From Kitasatospora paranensis (lineage in GTDB: Bacteria > Actinomycetota > Actinomycetes > Streptomycetales > Streptomycetaceae): 64,000 nt of DNA. Both the position numbers and the translations under genes were made by a program. Positions within the stretch are counted from its first letter, which is position 1, and every line of letters starts with the position of its first letter. The notes under the pieces are model-generated. The model saw nothing but the letters and a program-made list of their open reading frames with translations, was not told the DNA's origin and ran no database searches. Shown in pieces: positions 1-8,688 of this stretch. The stretch spans positions 7,316,001-7,380,000 of the forward strand of contig NZ_BAABKV010000001.1 in the NCBI RefSeq assembly GCF_039544005.1. The letters run 5' to 3'.

Positions 1-2
1 GG

Positions 3-143
3 TCAGGCGCCTTCGACCCAGTTCAGGGTGAAGTCGGCGAAGACGATGCCGCCGGTGCTGCCGATCTCGTACAGGTCGCCGACGGCGCCGTCGTTCAGCA
101 CGGCGGTGGTGGAGTGGCCGGTGGTGCCGGACCGGTCCGGCAC
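3..143 (-). CDS. Small ORF or gene tail, unknown
   Basis: A 46-codon reading frame runs from a possible GTG at 143 to a TGA at 3-5. Almost every codon ends in G or C, as expected of real coding sequence here, and the product ends in NWVEGA. The bias fades upstream of about 145, and no clear ribosome binding site precedes the GTG. It could be a small gene or the surviving 3' end of a longer one. It lies just downstream of the 2-hydroxyacid dehydrogenase on the same strand. No domain was recognised. Confidence 0.3.
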   Translation of the reverse strand: MPDRSGTTGHSTTAVLNDGAVGDLYEIGSTGGIVFADFTLNWVEGA

Positions 144-183
144 GACCGGGACGTCCCTGCCGAAACCGTCCGGTGACTGCGTA

Positions 184-1185
184 TCAGGAGCGATTGCCCG
201 GAACGAGGGTGTTCTCGTTGGTGCGGCCGGCGGCGAAGTCGTCGATGTTGCGGGCGGTGGCGTCGATGATCTGGCCGACGGCGGTGCGGGTGAAGTAGGC
301 CTGGTGGCTGGTGACGAGGACTTGGGGGAAGGTGACGAGGCGGGCCAGCACGTCGTCGCTGATGCCCTGGATGGAGCGGTCGGTGAAGAACACGCCGGTC
401 TCCTCCTCGTAGACGTCGAGGCCCACGCCGGAGAGGCGCCCGTCGCGGACGGTCTCGACCAGGGCGGCGCTGTCGACGAGGCCGCCGCGGCTGGAGTTGA
501 CGAGGATCGCGTCGTCCTTCATCCGGGCCAGTGCGGCCGAGTCGATCAGGTGGTGCGTGGCCGGGACGAGGGGGACGTGCAGGCTCACGAGGTCGGCGCG
601 GGCGAGGAGGTCGGGCAGTTCGGCGTAGGTCATGCCGAGTTCGAGGCAGGCCGGGTTCTGCGCGATGTCCCAGCCGAGCAGCTCGGTGCCGAACCCTGCC
701 GCGATCCGGGCGAAGCACTCGCCGATCTTGCCCGTGCCGATGACGCCGACGGTCATGCCGTGGATGTCCCGCCCGAGCAGTCCGTCGAGGCGGAAGTCGA
801 ACTCCCGGGAGCGGCTGGCGGCGCGGGTGAGCCGCCGGTTGACGGCGAGCGCGAGGGTCCAGGCGTGTTCGGCGACCGCGTAGGGGCTGTAGTAGGAGAC
901 CCTGGCGACGGTGAGGCCGAGCTCGGCGGCGGCGTCGAGGTCGATGTTGTTGAATCCGGTGGAGCGCTGGGCGATCAGTCCGGTGCCCCCGGCGGCGAGC
1001 AGCGTGAGGGTGCCGGCGTCGAGGACGGCGTTGACGCTGCTGCTGACGACCGGGTAGCCGGCGGCGAGCGGGGCGGTGTCGCGGTTGAGGAACACGGCCA
1101 GGGTGCGGAGGGAGTGCCGGCCCGCGAAGGTCTTCTCCAGGAGCGGCTGTTCGTCTGCTTGGACGCCGTAGGCGAGGATCTCCAT
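184..1185 (-). CDS. D-2-hydroxyacid dehydrogenase (D-lactate dehydrogenase type)
   Basis: The 333-residue protein has the length and layout of NAD-dependent D-lactate dehydrogenases, which interconvert pyruvate and D-lactate in the cytoplasm. The nucleotide-binding glycine motif GVIGTGKIG is at about residues 147-155. The family catalytic Arg lies in NSSRGG, the Glu in LDVYEEE and the His in TSHQAYFT, so the active site looks complete. The ATG at 1185 is the only sensible start, with a weak ribosome binding site. It appears monocistronic. A VanH-like or other 2-ketoacid reductase role cannot be excluded, but no vanA or vanX-like neighbour is present. Confidence 0.88.
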   Translation of the reverse strand: MEILAYGVQADEQPLLEKTFAGRHSLRTLAVFLNRDTAPLAAGYPVVSSSVNAVLDAGTLTLLAAGGTGLIAQRSTGFNNIDLDAAAELGLTVARVSYYSPYAVAEHAWTLALAVNRRLTRAASRSREFDFRLDGLLGRDIHGMTVGVIGTGKIGECFARIAAGFGTELLGWDIAQNPACLELGMTYAELPDLLARADLVSLHVPLVPATHHLIDSAALARMKDDAILVNSSRGGLVDSAALVETVRDGRLSGVGLDVYEEETGVFFTDRSIQGISDDVLARLVTFPQVLVTSHQAYFTRTAVGQIIDATARNIDDFAAGRTNENTLVPGNRS

Positions 1186-1274
1186 CCCGTCACGCTACCG
1201 AGACGGCTGCCGGAATACCGGGCATGGCTCGCTGCGTGCGGCTCCGCCGTCAGGTCCGGTGGCCACGGACATGC

Positions 1275-1291
1275 GGGGGCCGACGGCCCCC
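1275..1291 (-). terminator. Hairpin after the MFS exporter gene
   Basis: A perfect 7-bp GC stem (GGGGGCC / GGCCCCC) with a 3-nt loop lies 33 bp beyond the stop of the exporter gene, in the short gap before the dehydrogenase gene. There is no T run, as is usual for Streptomyces terminators. Confidence 0.45.
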
Positions 1292-1323
1292 GGGGGAGGG
1301 CCGCCGGCCGGTGTGCGGTGGTT

Positions 1324-2670
1324 TCAGCCGCGGTCGACGCGGGTGCCGGCCAGCGCGGTGAGGGCGAACAGGACGGCTGCCGCGGCGAGCGCCGCGCCGC
1401 TGCCGCCGACCGTGAGCAAGGCGGTCAGCAGCACGGTCGGGCCGAGCTCCATGGCGGTGTTCAGGACGCCGCCGGCCAGCCCGGTCTGCTCGGGGGCCAC
1501 CCCGTCGGTGGCGAGGACGGCGGCGCCGGCGAAGGCGAGCGCGGCACCGAAGGGCAGCACCACCAGGCCGGGCAGCAGACCCGGCAGGTAGCCGGTGTGC
1601 GGCCCCAGGTGGGCCAGGGCGGCGAGGCCCGCGGCGCCGGTCGCGAGGCCCGCGACGACCACCCGGCGGGGACCGAAGCGGCCCACCAGTGGTCCGGCCA
1701 CCCGGCCGCCGACGAGCAGCGCGGCGGCGTACGGGAGGAAGGCGCCGGAGGTGGCGAGCGGGGTCCAGTGCAGCTCCTGCTGGAGGTGCAGGGTGAGAAG
1801 GAGGAAGACGGTCGCGGTGCCGCCTGCGGCGAGCAGGGTGGCGGCCAGGCCGAGCAGGCGGCGGCCGCCGCGCAGGAAGTCGAGCGGCAGCAGCGGCTGG
1901 GCGGCGCTGCGCTCGCGGAGCACGAACCCGATCAGCAGCAGCGCGCCGACGGCGAACGGTGCGGCCCATCCGCCGGTCTCGGTGCGCACCAGGCCGTAGC
2001 TGACCAGGACGGTGCCCGCGGTGGCGAGCACGGCGCCGGGCAGGTCGAGCGAGGGACGCTCGCGGCGCGGCGGGTCGGCGGGCAGCAGCCGCGGGGCGAG
2101 GACGAGGGCCGCGGCGGTCACCAGCACCGGGACGGCGAACATCCACCGCCAGGACAGCCAGCTGGCGACGGCGCCGGAGGCCAGGTTGCCGGTGGTGGCG
2201 CCCAGGACGGAGAGCCCGCCCCAGGTGGCCATCGCCCGGCCGTACGCCTGGGGGCCGGGCAGCAGGGCCCGCAGGACGGCCATGCCGGCCGGGGCGACCA
2301 GGGCCGCGCCGGCGCCCTGGAGGAAGCGCAGCGAGAGCAGGGCGGCGTAGTCGGGGGCGAGCGGTGCGGCGGCGGCGGTGAGGCCGAGCAGGACGAGTCC
2401 GGCGGTGAGGACGCGGCGGCCGCCGAGCCGGTCGGTCAGCCGTCCGCCGAGCAGCAGCAGGGCGGCGAAGGAGAGCCCGTAGGCGGCGTTGAGCAGGACC
2501 AGCCGGGCGTGGTCGAGGCCGAACTCGCGGCCGATGTCCGGCAGCGGCACGGAGATCGCCATCAGGGTGAAGATCAGTGTCGCCTGGACGGTGCCGAGCA
2601 GTGCGAAGCCGGGGCCGGTGCGGGGCCCGCCCGCGGTGGTGGATGTCGGAGCGATGGCGGTGGCGGCCAT
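1324..2670 (-). CDS. MFS drug-type efflux transporter
   Basis: A 448-residue membrane protein with about 12-14 hydrophobic segments and the MFS motif A loop GGRLTDRLGGRR near residues 75-86. The pattern fits the DHA2 (EmrB/QacA-like) proton-driven drug exporters of the inner membrane. The second half repeats the fold (GGRVAGPLVGRFGPRR). It is followed on its upstream side by a TetR gene, and both genes carry near-identical 20-bp motifs in their promoters, so the TetR protein probably represses this pump and itself. The substrate cannot be told from sequence. The ATG at 2670 is preceded by GGGGAGA. Confidence 0.85.
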   Translation of the reverse strand: MAATAIAPTSTTAGGPRTGPGFALLGTVQATLIFTLMAISVPLPDIGREFGLDHARLVLLNAAYGLSFAALLLLGGRLTDRLGGRRVLTAGLVLLGLTAAAAPLAPDYAALLSLRFLQGAGAALVAPAGMAVLRALLPGPQAYGRAMATWGGLSVLGATTGNLASGAVASWLSWRWMFAVPVLVTAAALVLAPRLLPADPPRRERPSLDLPGAVLATAGTVLVSYGLVRTETGGWAAPFAVGALLLIGFVLRERSAAQPLLPLDFLRGGRRLLGLAATLLAAGGTATVFLLLTLHLQQELHWTPLATSGAFLPYAAALLVGGRVAGPLVGRFGPRRVVVAGLATGAAGLAALAHLGPHTGYLPGLLPGLVVLPFGAALAFAGAAVLATDGVAPEQTGLAGGVLNTAMELGPTVLLTALLTVGGSGAALAAAAVLFALTALAGTRVDRG

Positions 2671-2680
2671 GGTCTCCCCT

Positions 2681-2700
2681 TTTCTTGACCGTTCGTTCCA
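2681..2700 (-). promoter_or_regulatory. Putative TetR operator for the MFS gene
   Basis: On the minus strand the site reads TGGAACGAACGGTCAAGAAA, 11 bases before the exporter ATG. It matches 18 of 20 bases with the motif at 3370-3389 in front of the tetR gene. A possible -10 (CATACT) lies immediately upstream, so a bound repressor would cover the transcription start. Confidence 0.6.
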
Positions 2701-2767
2701 GTATGAGGCCGTGCGAGCGGCCGCCGAGGGCGGCCGGTGGAGCGTCGGTGCGGTGGAGCAGTGGGGC

Positions 2768-3349
2768 TCAGGCCAGCAGGGACAGGGCCAGTCGGGCGGC
2801 GTCGGTGATCCGTGCGGGCTCGTCGCCCGCCTTGCCGATCACCCGCATGCCCTGCATCACCGTCAGCAGCAGCCGGGCGAGGGCGCGCGGCTCGCGGTCC
2901 GCCGGCAGCTCGCCCTGGGCCTGGGCCCGGGTCAGCGCGCCGGTGATCAGCGTCTCCAGGGTGTCCCAGCTGGCCCGGACCCGTCGCGCGGCGTCCGGGT
3001 CGTGCCCGGCGAGCTCGGTGGCGGTGTTGGTGACCAGGCAGCCGCGCAGCCGCCGGTCGTGCGCCGCCTCGTCGGCGAAGCGGGTCAGCACCGCCCGGAC
3101 GGTCGGCAGGGCCGCCCCGGGCTGCGACAGCTCGCCGACCAGGGTGGCGTCGGTGTTCTCCCGGTAGCGGTCCAGTGCCTTCAGGAACAGCTCGTGCTTG
3201 CTGCCGTACGTCGCGTACAGGCTGGCCCGCCCGATGCCCAGGTGCCCGGTGAGATCGGCCATCGAGGTGGCCTCGTACCCGCGCTCCCAGAACAGTTCGA
3301 GCGCCGCCTGCAGGGCTGCGTCCGGGTCGAACTCCTTCGTCCTTGCCAT
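2768..3349 (-). CDS. TetR/AcrR family repressor of the MFS pump
   Basis: The 193-residue protein has the TetR DNA-binding domain at its N terminus (MARTKEFDPD..., helix-turn-helix around residues 25-48, ending GSKHELFLKAL) and an all-helical ligand-binding C-terminal half. I place the start at the ATG at 3349, not at the in-frame upstream codon at 3385, because the upstream part would translate the operator itself. A TTGACC-18-TATGGT promoter overlaps the operator. It likely senses a small toxic molecule and derepresses the adjacent exporter. Confidence 0.85.
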   Translation of the reverse strand: MARTKEFDPDAALQAALELFWERGYEATSMADLTGHLGIGRASLYATYGSKHELFLKALDRYRENTDATLVGELSQPGAALPTVRAVLTRFADEAAHDRRLRGCLVTNTATELAGHDPDAARRVRASWDTLETLITGALTRAQAQGELPADREPRALARLLLTVMQGMRVIGKAGDEPARITDAARLALSLLA

Positions 3350-3369
3350 GGGAAGACCATAGCCCAATC

Positions 3370-3389
3370 TGGATCGATCGGTCAAGAAA
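3370..3389 (-). promoter_or_regulatory. Putative autoregulatory TetR operator and promoter
   Basis: TGGATCGATCGGTCAAGAAA on the plus strand, 18/20 identical to the site in front of the exporter gene and in opposite orientation to its own gene. Read on the minus strand it includes TTGACC, 18 bases before TATGGT, a good sigma-70-like promoter for tetR, so repressor binding would block RNA polymerase. Confidence 0.6.
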
Positions 3390-3431
3390 GAAGGGGAAGA
3401 GAACCCCGCCCACCGAAGCGGACGGGGTCCT

Positions 3432-3448
3432 GCCGGGCAACGCCCGGC
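3432..3448 (-). terminator. Hairpin after pfkA
   Basis: Perfect 7-bp stem GCCGGGC / GCCCGGC with a 3-nt loop, 34 bp past the pfkA stop codon, upstream of the tetR promoter. Confidence 0.45.
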
Positions 3449-3481
3449 CCCGGTCGCGGCGGCCCTGGCCGACGACCGGCC

Positions 3482-4506
3482 TCAGATCACGGTCTCGGCC
3501 TCGACGTAGCGCTCGGCCGGGACGGTCTTCAGCTCGGCCACGGCCTCGGCCAGCGGCACCAGCTTGATGTCGGTGCCCTGCAGCGCCGTGATGTGCCCGA
3601 ACGCGCCCTTGTGCGCCGCCTCCACCGCGTGCCAGCCGAAGCGGGTGGCCAGCACCCGGTCGTACGCGGTCGGGGTGCCGCCGCGCTGGGTGTGGCCGAG
3701 GATGACCGGGCGGGCCTCCTTGCCGAGGCGGTGCTCCAGCTCGCGGGAGAGCTGGGTGGCGATGCCGGTGAACCGCTCGTGGCCGTACATGTCCTTGGTG
3801 CCCTCCTCCCACGGCATGGTGCCGGGCTCGGGCTTGGCACCCTCGGCGCAGACCACGATGGCGAACTTCTTGTGCCGGTCGAAGCGCTCGCGGACGACCT
3901 CGGTCAGCTTGTCGATGTGGAAGGGGCGCTCGGGCACCACGATGGCGTGCGCGCCCGCGGCCATGCCCGCGTTCAGCGCGATCCAGCCGGTGTGCCGGCC
4001 CATGACCTCGACGACCATCACGCGCTGGTGCGACTCGGCGGTCGTCTTCAGGCGGTCCAGGGCGTCGGTGGCCACCGAGACGGCGGTGTCGAAGCCGAAG
4101 GTGACGTCGGTGCAGGCGATGTCGTTGTCGATGGTCTTCGGCACGCCGATGACCGGCAGCCCGCCGTCGCTCATCAGCTTGGCGGCCTTGAGGGTGCCCT
4201 CGCCGCCGATCGGGATGATCGCGTCGATGCCGAGGTCGGCGCAGTGCTGCTTGGCCCGCTCCACGCCGTCGCGCAGGTGGCTCGGCTGGACGCGGGAGGA
4301 GCCGAGGATCGTGCCGCCCTGGGCGAGGATGCCGCTCACCGAGTCGAGGGTGAGGGGCGGTGCACACCTTCGAGGAGGCCGCGCCAGCCGTCCTGGAAAC
4401 CGATGATCTCGTCGCCGTGGTCGACCACCCCCCGGTGGACCACGGAACGGATCACGGCGTTCAGGCCGGGGCAGTCACCGCCGCTGGTCAGGACACCAAT
4501 ACGCAT
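3482..4506 (-). CDS. pfkA: 6-phosphofructokinase (one apparent frameshift)
   Basis: PfkA phosphorylates fructose 6-phosphate to fructose 1,6-bisphosphate in glycolysis. Translation from the ATG at 4506 gives MRIGVLTSGGDCPGLNAVIR, the canonical N terminus. After about 50 residues the frame is lost and the rest (SGILAQGGTILGSSR, GGEGT, the catalytic PKTIDND, MGRHTGW) continues one frame over. Adding one G to the GGGG run at 4354-4357 restores a 341-residue protein, the usual Streptomyces PfkA length. The body is perfectly conserved, so this is probably a sequencing error and not a pseudogene. It stands alone, with a long upstream region. Confidence 0.9.
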
Positions 4507-4518
4507 TGCTTTGCAACT

Positions 4519-4552
4519 CCCCTGGGGGCACCTCCCAGCCGCAGGCTGGGGG
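4519..4552. repeat. Intergenic inverted repeat upstream of pfkA
   Basis: Two nested palindromes: CCCCTGGGG, then CCCAGCC-GCA-GGCTGGG. From memory, hairpin repeats of this CCCAGCC/GGCTGGG kind are scattered through Streptomyces intergenic regions. It lies in the pfkA leader, just before the ribosome binding site (GGGGAG), so it could also affect translation or mRNA stability. Confidence 0.45.
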
Positions 4553-4826
4553 AAGAACCGGAGGCCGGACTACCACCTCGGTGTCGCCACCGCGGAACGG
4601 TCGTTCCGGACATCTATGACCGAAACGACCATGAGGCACAGCATACGGTCCCTGCGTCCGGCCGGGCAGGAAGCCGAGCGGGAGCGGCATCGTCGACGCG
4701 TCCGCGCAAAACTGCGGCCGGACGCCGAGGAGGGTGGTGCGTCCAGCTCTTCCTATTCTCTTATGCAACCCGCCCGGCGGGTACCGGCTGCCCGCCATGC
4801 GGTCAGCCGGCACCCCGGGAGGTGTC
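4553..4826. other. Gene-free gap between pfkA and gatD
   Basis: This region should hold the pfkA promoter (read on the minus strand). I saw no open frame with coding bias. The gatD-side end contains the hairpin annotated at 4769-4813. Confidence 0.4.
4769..4813 (-). terminator. Hairpins after gatD
   Basis: A 10-bp stem with one mismatch (GTACCGGCTG at 4781-4790 with CAGCCGGCAC at 4804-4813) begins 14 bp past the gatD stop. A second small stem (CCCGC/GCGGG) follows. They probably end the murT-gatD transcript. Confidence 0.45.
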
Positions 4827-5555
4827 TCAGGCGGGCTGCGCCGCCGCCGCGATCCGCTCCGCGCGGAGCGCGTCGTACCACGTGGTGTCGGCCGGCGGCA
4901 GGGCGCTCACGTCCAGCGCCAGCTTGATCAGCATGTCGGCGACGGCGGGGTTGCGGGCCATGACGGGCCCGTGCATGTAGGTGCCGAAGACGGTGTCGCG
5001 GAACGCGCCCTCGGTACCGTCGCCGGTGCCGTTGCCGCGGCCCACCTGCACGTTGGCGAAGGGCTTCACGCCCTGGCCGAGGTGGGTCACGCCCTGGTGG
5101 TTCTCGAAGCCGGTCAGCTGGGGCAGGCCCAGCTGGGGGTTCACGTCCGCGAGGACGTCGCCGACGCAGCGGGCGCCCTCGCCGCGGGTCGTCCAGACGT
5201 CGAGCAGGCCGAGGCCCGCCTCGCGCTCGCCGAGGTCGTTGATGAACTCGTGGCCGAGGATCTGGTAGCCGGCGCAGACCGAGAAGATGATCGCGCCGTT
5301 CTCCGCGGCGCGGACCAGGCCGCCGTCGGTGCGCAGCCGCTCCGCCGCGAGCCGCTGCGGGCGGTCCTCGCCGCCGCCGATCAGGTAGATGTCGCCGCTG
5401 GTCGGCACCGCCTGGTCGGAGCGGACGTCGATCCGGGTCACCCCGAGGCCGCGCTGGCGGGCCTGGCGCTCGACGACCAGCGCGTTGCCTCGGTCGCCGT
5501 AGGTGCTGAGCAGGTCGGGGTAGACCCACACCAGGCGCAGGCTGCTCTCGCTCAT
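4827..5555 (-). CDS. gatD: Lipid II isoglutaminyl synthase, glutaminase subunit GatD
   Basis: GatD releases ammonia from glutamine and passes it to MurT, which amidates the D-Glu of lipid II. The 242-residue form starting at 5555 matches the family. It has a class I (CobQ-type) glutaminase fold with nucleophile Cys94 in FSVCAGYQ and His195 in YMHGPV; my memory of Staphylococcus aureus GatD also has Cys94. A ribosome binding site (GGAGGAAGG) precedes this ATG. The frame stays open upstream to an ATG at 5699 that overlaps the murT stop (TGATG). This would add 48 residues of Pro/Gln-rich repeats (YPTDPQ, QHQY, PQPQPQ) with normal codon bias, so translation may really start there. Confidence 0.88.
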   Translation of the reverse strand: MSESSLRLVWVYPDLLSTYGDRGNALVVERQARQRGLGVTRIDVRSDQAVPTSGDIYLIGGGEDRPQRLAAERLRTDGGLVRAAENGAIIFSVCAGYQILGHEFINDLGEREAGLGLLDVWTTRGEGARCVGDVLADVNPQLGLPQLTGFENHQGVTHLGQGVKPFANVQVGRGNGTGDGTEGAFRDTVFGTYMHGPVMARNPAVADMLIKLALDVSALPPADTTWYDALRAERIAAAAQPA

Positions 5556-5698
5556 CCTCGAAGCCCTTCCTCCGTACTGCGGCTGCGGCTGCGGCGGCGC
5601 CTGCGGGGGCTGCGGCGGCTGCTGCTGGTACTGGTGCTGCTGGTACTGGTGCTGCGGGTCGGTGGGGTACGGCTGCTGGGGGTCGGTGGGGTACGACA

Positions 5699-6961
5699 TC
5701 AGCTCGCCACCGCCTTCCGCAGCTGCTGGAACGCGGTGTAGTTGGCGATCGCCTCGATCCGCCCGGCGGGCGCGGCGCGCACCGCCTGTTCCAGGGTGTC
5801 CACGACCTGGAACTGCAGGCCGGCGACCTCCAGCCGGACGGCCAGGTCGAGCTTGCGCTGCCCCATCACGAAGATCGGGTGGCCGGCCAGGCGCTCGTAG
5901 TCGACGTCCCACAGCCAGGAGGTGTCGGTGCCGTCGGCGTCCATGGCGTTCACCGACAGCACCACCGGCGCCGGCGGCTGGTCGATCAGCGTGAAGGTCT
6001 CCAGCCAGCCGGCCGGGTTCTTGGCCAGCAGCAGCCGGACGTCCCGCCCGTGGTACTGCACGACGTCGTAGCGGCCGGCGACCGCGGTCACGGTCTGCAT
6101 CCGCTCCAGCGCGACCTGCGGCGCCACGCCGAAGACCGCGGCGACCGCGGCCGAGCTGGTGGCGTTGGCCAGGTTGGCGCGGCCGGGCAGCTGGAGCTGG
6201 ATCGGCCAGGCGCCGCGGTGCGGGTCGATCACGTGGGTGCCCTGGAGCGCCCAGTGCGGGTTCGGACGCCGGAAGCCGCACTGCGAGCAGAACCAGTCGT
6301 CACCGGGGCGCTGCATCACACCGCCGCAGGACGGGCACGACCAGGCGTCCTCCTTCCACGCCTGCCCGGCGGCCACCCAGACCACCTTCTTGCAGGAGGA
6401 GGCGGCCCAGGTCACCAGCGGGTCGTCCGCGTTGGCGACGATGACCGCGTCGCTGTCCTTGAGCCCCTCGCGCCACTTCTCGGCCATCATGCGGGTCTCC
6501 GCCGCACGGTCGAGCTGGTCGCGGGAGAGGTTCAGCAGCGCTATGGCCTTCGGCCGGGTGTCCCGGGCCACGGTCGCCAGGTACTTCTCGTCCACCTCGA
6601 TCACGCCGAAGCGCGCGTCCGAGCCGCCGGCCAGCGCGGCCGTGATGCCGGCCGGCATGTTGGCGCCGAGCGCGTTGGACACCACCGGGCCGGCGGCGCG
6701 CAGCGCCTCGGCGATCAGCCGGGTGGTCGTGGTCTTGCCGTTCGTCGCGCTGACCAGCACCACGTCGAGGTGCTCGGCGAGGGTCGCGAGCAGGTCGGGG
6801 TCGAGCCTCAGCGCGATCTTGCCGCCGATCACCGAGCCACTGCCCCGGCCGGCCTTCTGCGAGAGGGCCGCGGCCATCTTGCCGGCCGTCACAGCGATCT
6901 TGGCACGGGCCGGCAGCGAGGCGTCGCGTGCGGCTGTGGCTTCCGAATCGGTGCCTGCCAT
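5699..6961 (-). CDS. murT: Lipid II isoglutaminyl synthase, Mur ligase subunit MurT
   Basis: MurT activates the D-Glu carboxylate of lipid II with ATP and uses GatD-derived ammonia, giving D-iso-Gln in peptidoglycan. The 420-residue protein has a Mur-ligase P-loop ATNGKTTTT (residues 72-80), the central ligase domain (FGVIEVDEKYL, LSRDQLDR) and a C-terminal domain. A four-cysteine zinc ribbon (CPSCGG ... CSQCG, about residues 205-224) is inserted, as is known for MurT. The ATG at 6961 follows AAGGAGGAA. Its stop overlaps the upstream possible start of gatD, so the pair is translationally coupled. Confidence 0.92.
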   Translation of the reverse strand: MAGTDSEATAARDASLPARAKIAVTAGKMAAALSQKAGRGSGSVIGGKIALRLDPDLLATLAEHLDVVLVSATNGKTTTTRLIAEALRAAGPVVSNALGANMPAGITAALAGGSDARFGVIEVDEKYLATVARDTRPKAIALLNLSRDQLDRAAETRMMAEKWREGLKDSDAVIVANADDPLVTWAASSCKKVVWVAAGQAWKEDAWSCPSCGGVMQRPGDDWFCSQCGFRRPNPHWALQGTHVIDPHRGAWPIQLQLPGRANLANATSSAAVAAVFGVAPQVALERMQTVTAVAGRYDVVQYHGRDVRLLLAKNPAGWLETFTLIDQPPAPVVLSVNAMDADGTDTSWLWDVDYERLAGHPIFVMGQRKLDLAVRLEVAGLQFQVVDTLEQAVRAAPAGRIEAIANYTAFQQLRKAVAS

Positions 6962-7145
6962 GCTCAGTGGTTCCTCCTTGCTGCGGCACCGCCCGGGTCG
7001 TTGCGGTGACCATCGGACGGCGGGGACGGAGCTCAGCCTACCCACTCCGGCCCGCGGCTCTGAGCCCCGGACCCTGTGCGGCCTGCCGGAACCGTCCGGA
7101 CGGCCGCGGCCCGGCGGACGGCTGAAGGGCCCCGGACATGCGGAA

Positions 7146-7173
7146 GCGGCCGGCCCGGTCGGGGGCCGGCCGC
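7146..7173 (-). terminator. Strong hairpin after the ACT/GNAT gene
   Basis: Perfect 11-bp stem GCGGCCGGCCC / GGGCCGGCCGC with a 6-nt loop, 23 bp past the stop codon at 7196. It separates this gene from murT-gatD. Confidence 0.6.
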
Positions 7174-7195
7174 AGTCTGCGGCCGCGTCGGCGGG

Positions 7196-8582
7196 TCAGC
7201 GGCCGGGCCGGGTCGACCACGGGGCCGGCAGCTTGTCGGCGGCCTCTGCCAGGTGCGCGGTGATCACCAGGGTGCCCTCCTCGACCTGGTAGTCGAGCGG
7301 CGCGGACAGCTTCCGCATGGTCGCGATCAGCCCGGAGTTCGAGGACTGGGTGACGGCGTACACGCGCTCCACACCGGCCTCCAGCGCCAGCGCGGCCATC
7401 CGCCGCAGCAGGTCCACGCCGAGGCCGTGCCGTTGCCGGGCGTCCTCGACCAGCAGCGCGACCTCGGCACTGTCGTCGTCCCACATCAGGTGGGCGAGGG
7501 CGACGATCCGCCCGTCGCCGTCCTCCACCGCGAGGGTCTGCCCGTGCCGGGGGTCGAGCAGGTGGTCCAGGTAGCGGTCGGCGTCCCGGACGGGGCCGTG
7601 GTAGCGCTTGCGCAGGGTGTCGGGGAGCAGCGCCGGTGCATCTCCAGCGCGGCGGCCTTGTCGCCGGGCTCGGCCCGGCGGACGGTCAGGTCGGCGCCGG
7701 CCGGCTGGGCGAGCCGGGCCTCGACCTTGGGCACCCGCGGGCCGAGCAGGCTGTCGAGCTCGACCAGGGCCTGGCCGCGGGCGAACTCGGTCGGGGTGAA
7801 CGGCAGGTTGGGCCGGGTCAGCTCGATGAGGTCGCCGCCGGGCACGGGCAGCCGCATCACGTGTCCGTCCACGCCGGCCGGCGCGGTGCGGCCGCGGCCC
7901 GGGTACTGCCGGACGGTGCACCGGCCGAACAGCTGCCGCAGCGCGACGGGCAGCTCGGCGGCGTCGAGCGCCGTCCGGGTGGCGAGCGCCAGCACGTGCG
8001 TGGGGGCGTCCACCAGGTCGTGCGCGTCGGCGCGCTCCGTCCAGATGTCGTGCCCGCCGGCGGCGGCCACCGCGGCGGTCAGCTCGGCGCGGTCCAGGCT
8101 CTGCGGGGCGCGGACGAAGAACTCGTCCACGGCACCGGTCGGCAGCGGGTGGGACTGCATCGAGACGATGTTCACCCGGTGCGCGGCCAGCGCCGTGCAC
8201 ACCCGGGCCAGGCTGCCCGGGGCGTCCTCGACGGTGGTGCGGATCCGCCAGAGGGTACCGGCCTCGAACGCGTCCAGCGGGCCGGTCACCGCGGCGTCCC
8301 CGGGCGGGGCATGGGTGTCCGGGGCCGGCGGTCCGTGCGGCCGTCGGTGCGCCCACCAGCCGTGCAGGACGGCCGTGGCGAGCATGGCCACCGCGGACAC
8401 CCCGAGCACCGCCGGGCCGTCGTGGCCGTGCACCACGATGTTGGCGACCAGGTCGGCGGTGGCGACGGCGAGGAAGACCGCCGCGAGTTCGACGGTCTCT
8501 CTGCGCCAGCGGTGGGTCCGGGCGGCGCGCCGCTGGGCGCGCGAGGGGAGGGGACAGCGGCGGTGGTCGTCGAATCATCCAT
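7196..8582 (-). CDS. ACT-like and GNAT acetyltransferase domain protein (two apparent frameshifts)
   Basis: Read across frames, the product begins MDDSTTTAAVPS and has two hydrophobic segments (TVELAAVFLAVATADLVA; LGVSAVAMLATAVLHG). An ACT-like regulatory segment follows (DAPGSLARVCTALAAHRVNI), then a C-terminal GNAT acetyltransferase domain (EVALLVEDARQRHGLGVDLL). Two one-base losses explain the breaks, one in the C runs complementary to 8545-8553 and one in the run at 7622-7625. With a C restored at each, the frame is continuous for about 462 residues. Function is unknown. The ACT plus GNAT arrangement suggests an amino-acid-controlled acetyltransferase. It appears to be a single-gene unit. 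Confidence 0.65.
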
Positions 8583-8688
8583 GCGGATATCGTGTCGCGC
8601 CGGTGTTTCACGATCACGAATCCCCCGTGACCTGTCGGTTAATGTCTCCGCATGTCGCCCGGACGTCCGTCCGTCAGGCCGGCCGGAA

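Noticed and set aside
28..2688. An open frame of 886 codons on the plus strand
   Set aside because: It is antisense to the dehydrogenase and MFS genes. High GC leaves long shadow frames, and its Gly/Ala/Glu-rich translation has no domain.
4827..6281. A 484-codon protein extending GatD far upstream
   Set aside because: The upstream part overlaps murT on the same strand out of frame. The extension is plausible only as far as 5699.
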